Part shown: positions 36,230-45,929 of the stretch, piece after piece
Position numbering within the stretch: position 1 is the first letter of the stretch
How the letters are laid out: each line of letters starts with the position of its first letter
Source: Cryptosporangium phraense
GTDB taxonomy: Bacteria > Actinomycetota > Actinomycetes > Mycobacteriales > Cryptosporangiaceae
Length of the DNA stretch: 64,000 nucleotides
Direction of reading: 5' to 3'
Assembly: GCF_006912135.1 (NCBI RefSeq)
Contig: NZ_VIRS01000003.1
Span: 62,001 to 126,000, forward strand
Position numbers and translations under genes: made by a program
Notes under the pieces: model-generated
Database searches by the model: none
Seen by the model: the letters and a program-made list of their open reading frames with translations, nothing else
Told to the model about the DNA's origin: nothing

Positions 36230-39200
36230 GTGACCGATTTGCGGATCCGGGTGTTCGGCCGGGTCGACGTCGTCGTTGACGGCCGGCCCCTGCAGATCGC
36301 GCGCCAGGAGGCCACGGTCCTCGCCGTCCTGGTGGCCGCTCCGGGCCCGGTGCGCCGTGATCAGCTCGTCGACGCGGTCTGGGCCGACGGCGACGCGCCC
36401 CGCGGCGACGGTCTGTCGCCGGTGGTCGCCCGGCTCCGCAAGCGGCTGTCGGCCGGTGACCTCGACATCGCGTTCAACCGCGACCGGCGCACCTACCAGC
36501 TCACCGGCCACCTCGGCGAGGGCCCGTCCGCCGCCGTCGACGCGGTCCGGTTCGGACACTTCGTGACCGAGGGTGACCACTGCGCGGCCGCGGGCCGCGA
36601 CGCCGACGCCCTCGACGCCTACCGGGCCGCCGCCGCGGAGTGGACCGACGCGCCGTTCGCGCTCTGGGGCGACGACGTCCCCGAGCCGTGCCTGCGGCTG
36701 GTCGCGGCCCTGGAGCGCCAGCGCGCCGACCTCGTCACGCACCTCGCCGAGGTCGGCCTCCGGCTCGGCCGCTACGACGTCCTCGTAGAAGCACCCCGCC
36801 CGGCGGTGGCCGACGCCATGACGGACGGCGTCTGGCTGGCCCGCTTCCTCACCACGCTCCAGGAGTCCGGCGCCGCCGCCGAGGCCCTCATCGACGCCCG
36901 CCGCGCCACCCACGGCTACGACGACGTCGCCACCCGGGCGTTCGATCTGCTTTCGCTGCACGAGTTCGGGTTCGACGTCCACCGGCCGTTACGGGTCGCC
37001 CCCCGCCCGCGCGACCCGGGCACGCCCGCCCGTCTGGTCGGACGCGACGCCGAGACGGCCGCGCTGGCCGCGGTGCTCGAACCGATCGCCGATAAGCGTC
37101 CGGTGGCGCTCACGATCGTCGGCGTGGGTGGCGTCGGCAAGACCAGGCTGGTGGAGGAGCTCGGCCGGCTGGCCGACCGGCAGGGCACCGCGGTCGTGAC
37201 CGCGACCTGCTACGCATCCGGAGACCTGCAGCCCTGGCGGATCGTGGCCGGCGCGTTGTGGGCCCGGATCCGACGGGATCCGTCGACCGGCCCGAGCCCT
37301 CTCGACCGCGGGACGCTCGTCGACTTCCTGTCCGCGGTGGCCGGCCAGGGCGGGTCCGAACGCTCGCCCCGGCAACTGACCTCGGTGCTGTGCTCGCTGC
37401 TCTGGCGCACCGCCCGGCCCGGCGGGCTGATCGTCGTGTTCGACAACGCCGACCTGCTCAGCGCCCGCGCGCTCGAACTCCTCGACGACGTGCGGGCCGC
37501 GGTCGGAGACGTCGGCGTCGGCTTCGTCCTGTCCGGACGGGACGAGGGGGCCTGGCCGGAGTGGCCGCGCGACGATCGTCGTGGGTCGCTGATCGCGCTC
37601 CGGCCGGCGGTGCTCGGCGCCGACGGCGTCCGGGAGTGGCTGACCGAGACCCTGGCCCGGGAGCCGACGGAGGACGACATCCTGGCCGCCTACCGGGCGA
37701 CCGGCGGCCTACCGGTGCGCCTCGGCGAACTCGACGCGCCGGCCGAGCCGGCGCCCGAGGAGCGGCGCACCGCGCCGTCACCGTGGCTGGCCGCGGCCGC
37801 CATCACGTGCATCGACGAGGGGATCGACGCCGGGCTGGTCGCCGAGATGCTCGGGCTGAGCCCGGACGAGGCCGACCGGGAGCAGGCCGCCGCGGTCGCG
37901 AGCCGCGCGATCGAGGGGCACGGCCGGGTCCGGTTCCGGCACGCGCTCTGGCGCGAGGAGGTGCTGGCCGGCCTCGAGCAGGATCCGGCGCTGGCTCGCC
38001 GCCTGCACCGGCGCGCGTTCGAGGTCCTGGACGCTCGGATCAAGTCCGCTCGCGTCCTCGACCAGGCCCTCTCCGTCCGGCTGGCCAACCACGCCCGCGC
38101 CGCCGCCGTCGAACTGACCGAGGAGCAGGTGGCGATCGCCTGTCTGGCCGCGGCCCAGGCCGAGCAGCACACGTTCGCGCCGAAGGCGGCGATGGCCTGG
38201 GCCGAGGAGGGCCTGCGCCGGAACTGTTCGCCACCGACGCGCTTCGCGCTGCTCGTCGCGCTCGGTGACGCCCGCAACGACACCGGTTTCATGGACGAGG
38301 CCGGCCGCGACTACCTCGCCGCCTACGAGGTCGCCGCCGGGCGGCCGCGGCTGCAGGCCGTGGCCGCGGTCAAGCTGGCCCGCCGTTGGTCCGACCCGGG
38401 CAAGGTCGACGTCCAGCTGACGACCATTCTCCGGACGTGTCTGGCAGACCTGGCGCGCGAGCCCGACAGCGACGCCCTGGCCGCCCAGTTACGCGCCCAT
38501 CTCGCCCACAAGACCGCGATGTCGATCGACGTCGCCACGCCGGACGGGCAGTCCGGAGCGGCGCTGGCCGAGGTGGCGCTGGCCTCGTTGCAACCGTCCT
38601 GGGACCCGGTCGTCCAGTGCGAGATCCTCACCGAGTGCCGGTGGGGCCTCTACGACACGCAGCCGCCGTCCGAGCTGGTCATGCTGGCCGGCCGGCTCTA
38701 CGAGACCAGCCTCCGCGCGCAGTCGCCGTACTTCCGCAGCGAGGGCCTGGTGGCGCTGGCGATCGACCGGCTGCGCCTCGGGCGGCTCGGCGACACGCTC
38801 GCCGCCGTCGACGAGTTCCGCCAGCACGTCCAGCTCAACCGCAGCCCGCTCAACGTCTGGCAGTTGAGCGTCCTGCAGACGCTCCTCGACCTCTGGCGCG
38901 GCAAGTTCGACGCCGCCGAGGCGCGCATCCTCGGCGAACAGGCCCGCACCGTGCAGGAGCTGGAGAGCACCCAGACGCTCCCGGTGAGCACGCTGAGACA
39001 GACCTGGATGGGCCAGTTCTTCTGGCTCCGGCACGAGCAGGGCCGGATGGAGGAGCTGTTCGACCTCGGTCTCTCCGACCAGATCGAGGAACACGGCTTC
39101 TTCGGAATCTGGCAGGCCGCGCTCATCCTCGCGCACGCCCGGACCAGCCGGTACGAGGACGCGGCCGACCTGCTCGCCGCGTTCGTCGACGAGACCGCCG

Positions 39201-39667
39201 GGCTGGCCACCCTGCCGCCACAGGGGTGGGCCACCCCGGCTCTCGGCCTCCTCGCCGACGCGTGCGCGCTGCTCCTGGAGAGCCCGGTCGCCGGTCCCGA
39301 ACTCACGGCTCTCGGAACTCGCCTAGCGGCGCTGCTGCGCCCGCACTTGGACGAGGTGCTCCTCGCCGGGTGGCCGACCGCGCTGATCGGGCCCGCGGCA
39401 CGTTTCGCCGGGACTCTCTCGCTCGCCGCCGGTAATCCGGACGAGGCACTGGGCCAGCTGGGCATCGCGTCCCGGCTGGTGTCGGCAGCGGCGCCGACGC
39501 TCGCCCGCGTCCGCCTCGACCAGGCGCGGGCGCATCTGCTCCGCGACGGTCCGGGCGATCGCGGCGAAGCCGCGGCCCTGCTGCGCAAGGTCCTGGTGAC
39601 GGCCGACCGCCTGGGCATGGCGGAGGTCTCCGCACGGGCCCAGGTGCTGACGCACCAGGTCTCCTAG
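36230..39667 (+). CDS. AfsR/SARP-like regulator with ATPase and TPR-like regions
   Basis: About 1145 residues from the GTG at 36230, which gives the usual SARP opening (TDLRIRVFGRVDVVVDGRPL); a GTG at 36188 in the same frame would add 14 residues and is possible. Order: OmpR-like winged helix (about 1-90), bacterial transcriptional activation domain (about 95-245), P-loop ATPase with Walker A GVGGVGKTRL near 300 and Walker B LIVVFDNAD near 400, then a long helical TPR-like half. These regulators turn on secondary metabolism or respond to starvation. It begins right after the ferredoxin-like gene and could share its transcript. Whether it controls the synthetase cannot be said. Confidence 0.85.
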   Translation: MTDLRIRVFGRVDVVVDGRPLQIARQEATVLAVLVAAPGPVRRDQLVDAVWADGDAPRGDGLSPVVARLRKRLSAGDLDIAFNRDRRTYQLTGHLGEGPSAAVDAVRFGHFVTEGDHCAAAGRDADALDAYRAAAAEWTDAPFALWGDDVPEPCLRLVAALERQRADLVTHLAEVGLRLGRYDVLVEAPRPAVADAMTDGVWLARFLTTLQESGAAAEALIDARRATHGYDDVATRAFDLLSLHEFGFDVHRPLRVAPRPRDPGTPARLVGRDAETAALAAVLEPIADKRPVALTIVGVGGVGKTRLVEELGRLADRQGTAVVTATCYASGDLQPWRIVAGALWARIRRDPSTGPSPLDRGTLVDFLSAVAGQGGSERSPRQLTSVLCSLLWRTARPGGLIVVFDNADLLSARALELLDDVRAAVGDVGVGFVLSGRDEGAWPEWPRDDRRGSLIALRPAVLGADGVREWLTETLAREPTEDDILAAYRATGGLPVRLGELDAPAEPAPEERRTAPSPWLAAAAITCIDEGIDAGLVAEMLGLSPDEADREQAAAVASRAIEGHGRVRFRHALWREEVLAGLEQDPALARRLHRRAFEVLDARIKSARVLDQALSVRLANHARAAAVELTEEQVAIACLAAAQAEQHTFAPKAAMAWAEEGLRRNCSPPTRFALLVALGDARNDTGFMDEAGRDYLAAYEVAAGRPRLQAVAAVKLARRWSDPGKVDVQLTTILRTCLADLAREPDSDALAAQLRAHLAHKTAMSIDVATPDGQSGAALAEVALASLQPSWDPVVQCEILTECRWGLYDTQPPSELVMLAGRLYETSLRAQSPYFRSEGLVALAIDRLRLGRLGDTLAAVDEFRQHVQLNRSPLNVWQLSVLQTLLDLWRGKFDAAEARILGEQARTVQELESTQTLPVSTLRQTWMGQFFWLRHEQGRMEELFDLGLSDQIEEHGFFGIWQAALILAHARTSRYEDAADLLAAFVDETAGLATLPPQGWATPALGLLADACALLLESPVAGPELTALGTRLAALLRPHLDEVLLAGWPTALIGPAARFAGTLSLAAGNPDEALGQLGIASRLVSAAAPTLARVRLDQARAHLLRDGPGDRGEAAALLRKVLVTADRLGMAEVSARAQVLTHQVS

Positions 39668-40349
39668 GGCTCTCCTGACGATCTCCCTTCGGACGTGGAG
39701 CCGGCCGCGGGATGCGGGTCGGATCGGGTCGGGTCGGTCGCCGCAGGCGGCCGTTGGGTGGGTCGTTTTGACGCGGGAGCGGGCCGGCCGCGCCGGGGCT
39801 CGCCGCGCCCCCTCCTCCGCAGCGAGTCCCGGCGCGGAGGACGGAGGACTTGCGGGTCCCCGCCCGGTGACGATCAGTGTGGTGGTTGAGCCTTGCACGA
39901 CCCTTGCAAGCGAGAGGCTCAGCAGGCTCAGACCTGGAAGCCGCGGAGGGTTCGGGGGATGCCTGCGGGATGCTCTGGTTGAGGTGAGCGAGTGGTGAGC
40001 TGGGCGCGGCAGAGGAATGGGGCGGGTGGGCCGAAGACGACAACGGTCATCGGTCCTGCCCCCTCACCGTCCGCGCGGGAACGTACGCACATGCCGAAGG
40101 TCGGATGTTCTGCCCAGAGCAATGATGGACACGAGGGCGCATATCGTGCGGACAAGAGCGCTGGCCGGTCTCCCTGCCCCAGCTACCCGACTAATCAGCC
40201 CGGTATCCTTCCTCGCTGAAAAGCTGCCGCTCGTCTGCGCGGGAGGACGTTCCGCCTCCCGGTCCCGCAGGTCAAGTCCTTCGGCTGCTAACAGACGAGA
40301 CTGAAGCGATAGTCTGCGGCTAAGTTCAGCAAAGCGACATTGGAGCAAG
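39668..40349. other. Non-coding gap and probable left edge of the low-GC island
   Basis: 682 bases with no convincing gene on either strand. Short direct repeats occur (ccttgca twice near 39891-39907, aggctcag twice near 39913). Base composition falls toward the right end, and from about 40350 codon use becomes clearly less GC-biased. I found no tRNA and could not fix an attachment site. Confidence 0.5.
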
Positions 40350-41045
40350 ATGCCTGACTTCACAGCATGGGGCCCGGCCGACTGGTCGGCTGTTGCCTCA
40401 TTTCTTACTGTTATCGTCGCACTTGCCGCCAGTTCGATCGCTCTCCGTCAAGTCCGCGAGGCTCGCCGACTGCGCGAGGAACAGGCTCAACCCTACGTCG
40501 TCGCTTTCATGGAGCCAAGTGAGGCATCGCCGCAAATTATTGACCTGGTAGTGAGGAATTTTGGGACGACGGCGGCGACTAGCGTCACGCTACAAAGCGA
40601 TCCCGTTTTGCAGCGAACGTCAGAGGGTTCAATCGAGGATGTTTGGCTCTTTGATGAGCTGCCAACGTTGGTGCCCGGCCAGGAGTGGCGAACGATGTGG
40701 GACTTCGGTCCTGAGCGATCTTCGGCTGACCTCCCGGAGCGGCATCGAGTTACGATGGCTTATCGCGACTCGCGGAACCGTAAGATGAAGCCAACCGAAT
40801 CGATCCTCGATTGGGGCGCCTTTAAGGGAAGAATGTGGGTGAACATTTACGGCGTCCACCACGCCGCTAAGGCTCTGCGAGATATCGACAAGAAGCTGGG
40901 AAAATGGCAGGAGGGTGTGCGTGGAGGTGTCGCCGTTTACGTCCGCGACGGCGACAAGCGGGACGAAGCGCTGCAACGACGGCTCGACGAGCGAGCCCAT
41001 GCATCCCAGACTGATTCGGATGCGTCGGATGTGTCAGCCGAATGA
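40350..41045 (+). CDS. Membrane-anchored protein of unknown function
   Basis: 231 residues. One N-terminal membrane segment (about 11-33: DWSAVASFLTVIVALAASSI) is followed by a short coiled coil (RQVREARRLREEQAQ) and a cytoplasmic beta-rich domain (IIDLVVRNFGTTAATSV), then a charged tail. This layout is common for orphan proteins carried by actinomycete mobile DNA. Codon use is much less GC-rich than in the region to the left. The next gene has a similar anchor and probably belongs to the same unit. Confidence 0.7.
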   Translation: MPDFTAWGPADWSAVASFLTVIVALAASSIALRQVREARRLREEQAQPYVVAFMEPSEASPQIIDLVVRNFGTTAATSVTLQSDPVLQRTSEGSIEDVWLFDELPTLVPGQEWRTMWDFGPERSSADLPERHRVTMAYRDSRNRKMKPTESILDWGAFKGRMWVNIYGVHHAAKALRDIDKKLGKWQEGVRGGVAVYVRDGDKRDEALQRRLDERAHASQTDSDASDVSAE

Positions 41046-41081
41046 CCCCTTCGTGGACGCTCAAGATCTCGGGCGCAATCA

Positions 41082-41663
41082 ATGCTTGATCTTATAAATG
41101 ATTGGAGCGCACTTCCGCTTCAGCTCATCGGGCTGGGGATCGCGATATGGCAAATCCGAAAGGCATTTGCCGAGGCGTCAGCAGCAAGAGCCGCGGCGGA
41201 GCGGGCGGAACAGGCTGCGAAGAACACGCAAGTCTCCTTGATGAGAAATCATCTATTGATCCTCATTCCGCAGCTTCAGCGTGCGGAGTCGGATATTGAG
41301 TGGGCTATAGGGCGGGCAGATCCGGACAGCATCATTCATCACTTGGGGGTATGGAGGTGGCAAGCAAGTCAGTTGAAGGGAATGGCGGGCGCCGCAATCC
41401 GGCGAGACCCTGGACTCGAAACGAGCATCGATGATTCGCTGGATGCGGCGGCGCTTGCCAAAGTAGCGCTCCAGAATCATTCAGGAGACGTGGCAAAGAA
41501 GACGCGAGGCGTACAACTTTCTATTGCTGCCGTAACAAAGCGGATTGGCGAGCTTGCGGCGCAAATCTCCGCCGACGGGCGTGGTCACACGCCGGATGCC
41601 GCCGCGCTCGAGGCGCTAGCGGAAGTCCGTCGCGGATTTCGGGACGATGATCGAAGCATATAG
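41082..41663 (+). CDS. Membrane-anchored coiled-coil protein of unknown function
   Basis: 193 residues. It opens with a single membrane segment (LPLQLIGLGIAIWQI), then an Ala-rich coiled coil (RAAAERAEQAAKNTQ) and a helical domain of about 130 residues. It follows the previous anchored protein by 36 bases on the same strand. I do not recognise a family. The shared anchor plus coiled-coil plan suggests two subunits of one membrane complex; no enzyme motif is visible in either. Confidence 0.65.
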   Translation: MLDLINDWSALPLQLIGLGIAIWQIRKAFAEASAARAAAERAEQAAKNTQVSLMRNHLLILIPQLQRAESDIEWAIGRADPDSIIHHLGVWRWQASQLKGMAGAAIRRDPGLETSIDDSLDAAALAKVALQNHSGDVAKKTRGVQLSIAAVTKRIGELAAQISADGRGHTPDAAALEALAEVRRGFRDDDRSI

Positions 41664-41810
41664 CCATTTGTCTGAGCCGAAACGGACGACGGCGCCAATC
41701 CGAACTATTCGGAGACAATCCTGAGGGCGCGTTACTCTGCTGCGGTGATCGCGGTCAACCGGAGTATTTGCGGACAACTCTGCGAGTGCTACGCCGGCCA
41801 GCTGGGGGGA

Positions 41811-42239
41811 CTAATCCTTGGTCCGAGCCTCCGCGCGGTGCACAATCCTTAGCAGAAGGTCCGCAAGCTGAATAATTTCGGCCGCCTCCACGGCATCATT
41901 GAACTGCACCGGGCGGTGACTCGCAGGGTTCTTGTAGGCGCCCATCGCGCCCGCAAACAAGTCGGCCGTCGCCTGCTGCTCTCCACCTTCGGCTTTCGGA
42001 TCCCTCAACACGCCATCCTTAGGGCTGAAGGCCTTTCGCATCAATGCGACCCCGAGCGATTCATTCGGCAGGCCCGAAACGCGGCGAACCTCAACCTCGA
42101 CGGCCTTCATCGCAGCGAACGCCGCCGTCTCATAGTCCCCAAGCGCGAAATTGGTCCGAGCAGAGGTAAGCAAGGGATCGATGTCGCCCGCCAGCCTGTC
42201 GGCCGCCCAGATCTTCGCGACAAGGTGCGGATCGCTCAC
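41811..42239 (-). CDS. TIGR02391-family protein (Ymh-like)
   Basis: 142 residues from GTG. The segment DYETAAFAAMKAVEVEVRRVSG, GVALMRKAFSPKDG, EGGEQQATADLFAGAMGAYKNPASHRPV and the closing EAAEIIQLADLLLRIV follow the family pattern closely. The function of this family is unknown; members are frequent in restriction and phage-defence neighbourhoods. Usual members have a longer N-terminus, so this copy is either a short form or trimmed. A frame upstream on the same strand ends in a 4-base overlap with the GTG, but it is not convincing as a gene. Confidence 0.75.
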   Translation of the reverse strand: MSDPHLVAKIWAADRLAGDIDPLLTSARTNFALGDYETAAFAAMKAVEVEVRRVSGLPNESLGVALMRKAFSPKDGVLRDPKAEGGEQQATADLFAGAMGAYKNPASHRPVQFNDAVEAAEIIQLADLLLRIVHRAEARTKD

Positions 42240-42473
42240 GAGTTCGCGTCCCAGCTCGCTGACGCGTTGCGCCCGTCGCCAGCACCTTCAGGCCCGTCGA
42301 AGTTGACCAGGCCCGCCGTCGGGAAGGCCGTTCTCGCCTGAGGCCTCAGCCGGTATGTGATCAGCGGAAACCGATCCGCCACAGTCGGCATTGAAGTGGC
42401 GTGTTGTAGAGGCTGCGGATACGGATCCCGGCGGCCTGGCAGGCCGTCCGGCCCGGCTTGATGACGACCCGCG

Positions 42474-42755
42474 CTACCTCGACGGGGCAGCTTTGGTAGC
42501 CCCACCTGTGTTCTCGAGACCACCTGGTCCGGCGCCGCCTTCACGAAGTAGCGCTTGCAGTTCATCCCGGGATTTCGGTGGAACGCAGCCAACGAGGCCC
42601 TCGTCGCTGGTCGCGAGGACAGGGGCGGAGCCGGTCGAGTGCGTGACGGAGATCCGGCCACCGCGCTGCGTCACCCACGGCGCGGGATGCCCGACGCCGA
42701 ATTTGGGCCGGACGTTCTCGGTGCAGTCCCGGACCGCCTCGGCCGCCCAGTCCAT
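42474..42755 (-). CDS. Small hypothetical protein
   Basis: 93 residues from ATG with GAGG 11 bases upstream. It opens MDWAAEAVRDCTENVRPKFG and contains ISVTHSTGSAPVLATSDEGLVG; third codon positions are strongly G/C. No family recognised. It lies alone in a stretch (42240-43311) otherwise without a clear gene; 42790-43079 has protein-like frames on both strands that are exact mirror images of each other, so neither can be chosen. Confidence 0.4.
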   Translation of the reverse strand: MDWAAEAVRDCTENVRPKFGVGHPAPWVTQRGGRISVTHSTGSAPVLATSDEGLVGCVPPKSRDELQALLREGGAGPGGLENTGGATKAAPSR

Positions 42756-43311
42756 CACCGACAGTACCTCGCGGCGACGTGGCGGCTGACTACTTTCCGC
42801 TTTCCTGTACCGGACCAGGATCTCTCGCGCAGTTTCCCCGGGAGCTGCTCGCCGCCACCTCGGCGAACGCGCGGAACAAGATCTGCATCGCCTGCACCCG
42901 GAAGACGCCCGGCTCGTAGTCCGGCACACCCTGCCTGAGCTCGACGGACACGACCTCACCCACTTGGACGCCTACCACGCTGCGATCCGGCTGATCGCCG
43001 ACGGACGGCCATCGCCCTCACCCCTCGGACTCTATGGCTGCATCAATCGGACTTCCATACCATCAGATCCGTCTCAGTGAGGGACGGTTCGGCCGCGGAA
43101 AAGCGACCCTCGGAATGACCTAGTAACGAGGCGCCCTGACCGGCCGCAACGCCTTGCACACCCCACCTGAAGGTTCCATGAAAATTGGCGCAAGATTGCC
43201 ACTAGAGGGCAGGGCTGTAAACGTGTCATTCTACTGATCACGCGCCGGCTAGTTGGAGCCCAGGCAAATGGAACCCGAGAAGCAAACACCTCTGCACGAA
43301 AGGAAACTCCA

Positions 43312-43881
43312 GTGACCGCTGGACTCGCATTCGAATACATCGATTCAGCCGTGGCGGGGGGATCTTGTATCGTCTCGGCCGAGAGCGCGACGGTTGTTGC
43401 ATTAGTCAAGGAAGCGGTAAAAGCAGGGCATTCAGCAACATTCTATGTGTCCCATCTTCAGTATAGTGCAATTCGGGCATGGTACTGGACGCCAGAACGG
43501 CGCGTAGAGTCTGGGCTGGAGGAGGTTGGTGCTGATGAAAAGATGCGTATCGAGGCGCGCTTCGGAATTCGCATTGACGGCTTCTGCAACTCCAATCGGA
43601 TCAACTGTAGCAACTGCGGACACATGTACGGCGCGTTCGAGTTCATCCAGCAAGGCATTCGAGAACACGGGCCTAAAATGATTGAGTCCGTTTTTCGCTC
43701 CGCCGATTCGGCTGTCGTCAAGGTCAACCCCAGATCGGCCGCACTTTGCCCTGAGTGCGGTCATGACGTATCGTCGAATCATGAGGGTGCGGCTCCAACT
43801 CCGAACGTCATAGGCGGTCGCGGCCCAGGGAAACACTATTATGAATTTTTCAACTACGGGTGTTGCATCCTCAGTTTCTGA
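43312..43881 (+). CDS. Zinc-ribbon protein of unknown function
   Basis: 189 residues from GTG with aggaaa about ten bases upstream. Two CxxC pairs (NCSNCGHM near 98-105 and LCPECGHD near 144-151) would bind one zinc ion. The C-terminus is unusual: after a Gly-rich turn (GGRGPGKHYYEF) it ends FNYGCCILSF. Base composition is far lower in GC than the region to the left, so it is probably acquired DNA. No family recognised, and no partner gene is adjacent. Confidence 0.65.
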   Translation: MTAGLAFEYIDSAVAGGSCIVSAESATVVALVKEAVKAGHSATFYVSHLQYSAIRAWYWTPERRVESGLEEVGADEKMRIEARFGIRIDGFCNSNRINCSNCGHMYGAFEFIQQGIREHGPKMIESVFRSADSAVVKVNPRSAALCPECGHDVSSNHEGAAPTPNVIGGRGPGKHYYEFFNYGCCILSF

Positions 43882-44567
43882 ACAAACGGGCCAGCTGTCC
43901 CGTTGTTCATTGACCCGCGGTCCAGTGGCTAGCGCGCCCGTCCGCGGTCTGCCCCGAATGTGCAAAACCATCTACTCTCTTGACTGCTTCCCGTCAGCTC
44001 CGAAAGCCCTTTAGGGTACGACGCGTACTGCTGTGCATGGCGCAGAATGATTTTCGAGACACGGCTCGGTCTAACCGCTGCAAGGCGTCGCTCCGAGTCT
44101 GAGAGATGGCCGACCCGGCTTGGCTCGTCATGAAGCGGAAGGCCTCTGGCCGTGGCCATACAGGTATCACCTCTCAACGGCTTCCTTGGCCATGCGCGAC
44201 GGTATCGTGATCGTCACGATTCGCCAGCACGCGGCCGCTGGATAAGCCATCCGAACACCATCGAGCGGCGCCGGACATAGATACTCTTAGCCGAAACGCT
44301 CTTCAAAGACACCAAACCCTCGAACCGGTCGTCACTTCTGCCAAGTTGACGGTGATTGTGGAGGGTGATTGCTGATCCGTTGATGCCATCTAGTCGAGCA
44401 CACTCGCAGCGACACACTCACTTGCCGCGTTGGGTAGTCCGGCTTCTTAGGTCTGACGCGTGACGTGGAGGTGGCTGGACCGCGCAGCCGAACCTCTCAC
44501 CGGACTTGCTCCTGCCGCGATGCGAGAGCCGACGCTTCCCGCTCGGCTTGACGCGACAAGGTGAGCC
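43882..44567. other. Gap without a convincing gene
   Basis: 686 bases. Frames of up to about 80 codons exist on both strands, but none has protein-like composition or a ribosome site. No terminator-strength hairpin or repeat stood out. Confidence 0.5.
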
Positions 44568-44723
44568 GTGGCCGAGACCCCGCTCAACCACGACGGCAGC
44601 GCTCAATGGCACCTGCACGACACGTGCATGCCGCCGATCCTCATTCGCGTCATCCAGCCGAAGACATGCCTGCCGGGCTTCGAGCCAGCGTGGATCCGCT
44701 GTACCGACAAGAAGCTCGGGTGA
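44568..44723 (+). CDS. 51-residue hypothetical protein
   Basis: A short gene with GTG start preceded by aagg. The translation (AETPLNHDGSAQWHLHDTC at the start, RVIQPKTCLPGFEPAWIRC later) has three Cys and mixed polar content that looks like a real small domain, possibly metal-binding. Its stop overlaps the GTG of the next gene (GGGTGA), which argues for a real two-gene unit. No family recognised. Confidence 0.5.
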   Translation: MAETPLNHDGSAQWHLHDTCMPPILIRVIQPKTCLPGFEPAWIRCTDKKLG

Positions 44724-45128
44724 GCACTGACATCGAGCGGGGCCTCGAGCTCACTTGGACGACCGACGAGGACCTTGCTTACGGGCGGGGCCCCGTCGTC
44801 TGGACTGAGGCAGCCGGCGAAAGCGGCGATCGACGTTCCTACCGCAAGGGAGAAGCGATGCCGGGCGTCCCCGCGATCCCGCCCTCAGCGGTGTCGGGCC
44901 AGAACGTCCTCACATCCGAGGCCAGCGACCGATACCACACCGACGCGACGTGCAGCGGCTGGCGAGCAGGACGCCACGGGCAAGGTGGCTACGGCGTGGC
45001 CGACGAACTCTGGGTTCCGATCGAGACCGCGGAAGTGGGGGCGCATGCCCTGCGCAGTCTGCGATCCGGATGCCAACGTGGAAAGGCGGGCGCCCGACCG
45101 CCCGCCCCCTCGCCTAGCTTCGCTGTAG
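44720..45128 (+). pseudogene. Small zinc-binding-type protein, broken by a +1 shift in a G5 run
   Basis: The frame opens from GTG (STDIERGLELTWTTDEDLAYG) and carries DRYHTDATCSGWRAG, like small actinomycete proteins that pair this His/Cys motif with a later CxxC. In the given frame the expected CxxC is missing and the sequence turns to Arg/Pro filler. Removing one G from the run at 45037-45041 gives GRMPCAVCDPDANVERR and a stop at 45128, restoring the pattern. So the gene is either decayed, shifted during translation, or misread in the assembly. It partly overlaps the end of the convergent membrane protein gene. Confidence 0.5.
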
Positions 45129-45374
45129 GTACTGGCAGCCCGCGAGGGACAAGCCGAGCGCGTCGCCGAACACAGCCGCACCCACACCGATCGCCGCTGC
45201 CGGAGCCATCCCGCCCGCCGCCGCCACGATCCCTGCGGCTTCACCGACGGCGACGGACACCGCCACCATGAAAAGCATGACTGCCCAGCGCGGGAACTCT
45301 TTCACGTGCGGTTCAGCCGGATCCCTCATGCCCAGCTCTGCCGCTGGCGGCTTGTTGCTCGTTACGCTATTCAT
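45114..45374 (-). CDS. Small two-segment membrane protein
   Basis: 86 residues from ATG. After a polar N-terminus (NSVTSNKPPAAELGMRDP) come two hydrophobic segments (AVMLFMVAVSVAVGEAAGIV and an Ala/Gly-rich one), ending SLAGCQYLQRS. The frame remains open upstream to 45512, but that part looks non-coding. Function unknown; such proteins are often phage- or plasmid-borne. Confidence 0.5.
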   Translation of the reverse strand: MNSVTSNKPPAAELGMRDPAEPHVKEFPRWAVMLFMVAVSVAVGEAAGIVAAAGGMAPAAAIGVGAAVFGDALGLSLAGCQYLQRS

Positions 45375-45929
45375 GCGGGGCCTTCCTCGGTCGACCAACC
45401 TACGGACTGGTTCTGCGCCGGCCCTCGTCGTCTGACCACGACGGGGGCCACTCTTCGAGTCCTCGCTTACGGGCGCCCCTTCAATTCTGAAGAGTGACCG
45501 GCGGGAAATCACTGCCGGAAGCCCAAAAGAACGTGAGTGAACCGGGTTGGCCCAACCAAGACAGTCGCCACGATAATCACTCGGGTCCTGTCGCCTCGTC
45601 CGGGTCTATCCACCCGCGCTTATCGATCAGAATCTCGAGAAATACCCCCTGCCAGCAGTGATGATGCGATGAACAGCGCAGGCCTGGTGAGAACGCGTGC
45701 GGCTTGCGATAAAACTGGCGTCGATCGATACGAATCGACTGGTCCCTCGGAGGGGCGGATGCCGGGCCGGCGCCTTGAACTTAGCCGCACCGGAGGGGCG
45801 TGCCTTCGAAGCGATCAGTGATGACGGTCTGAGCCCGCCTCGTCGCAATGGGGGGTAATCCGAGTAGGTGAGACGCACCGGCTCTTCGCCTGGGCGCCTG
45901 CACGCAGCGTGTAACGGACTGGCTTCTGC
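45375..45929. other. Gap without a convincing gene
   Basis: 555 bases between two minus-strand genes. Frames on both strands (for example 45537-45821) have poor composition and no ribosome site. No repeat or mobile-element end seen. Confidence 0.45.

Noticed and set aside
39668-40349. Possible tRNA attachment site at the island edge
   Set aside because: No cloverleaf, no T-loop sequence in the right context and no matching repeat at the other end could be found by eye.
42790-43079. Protein-like frames on both strands
   Set aside because: They are mirror frames of each other with similar codon bias and no start or ribosome site, so neither can be supported.
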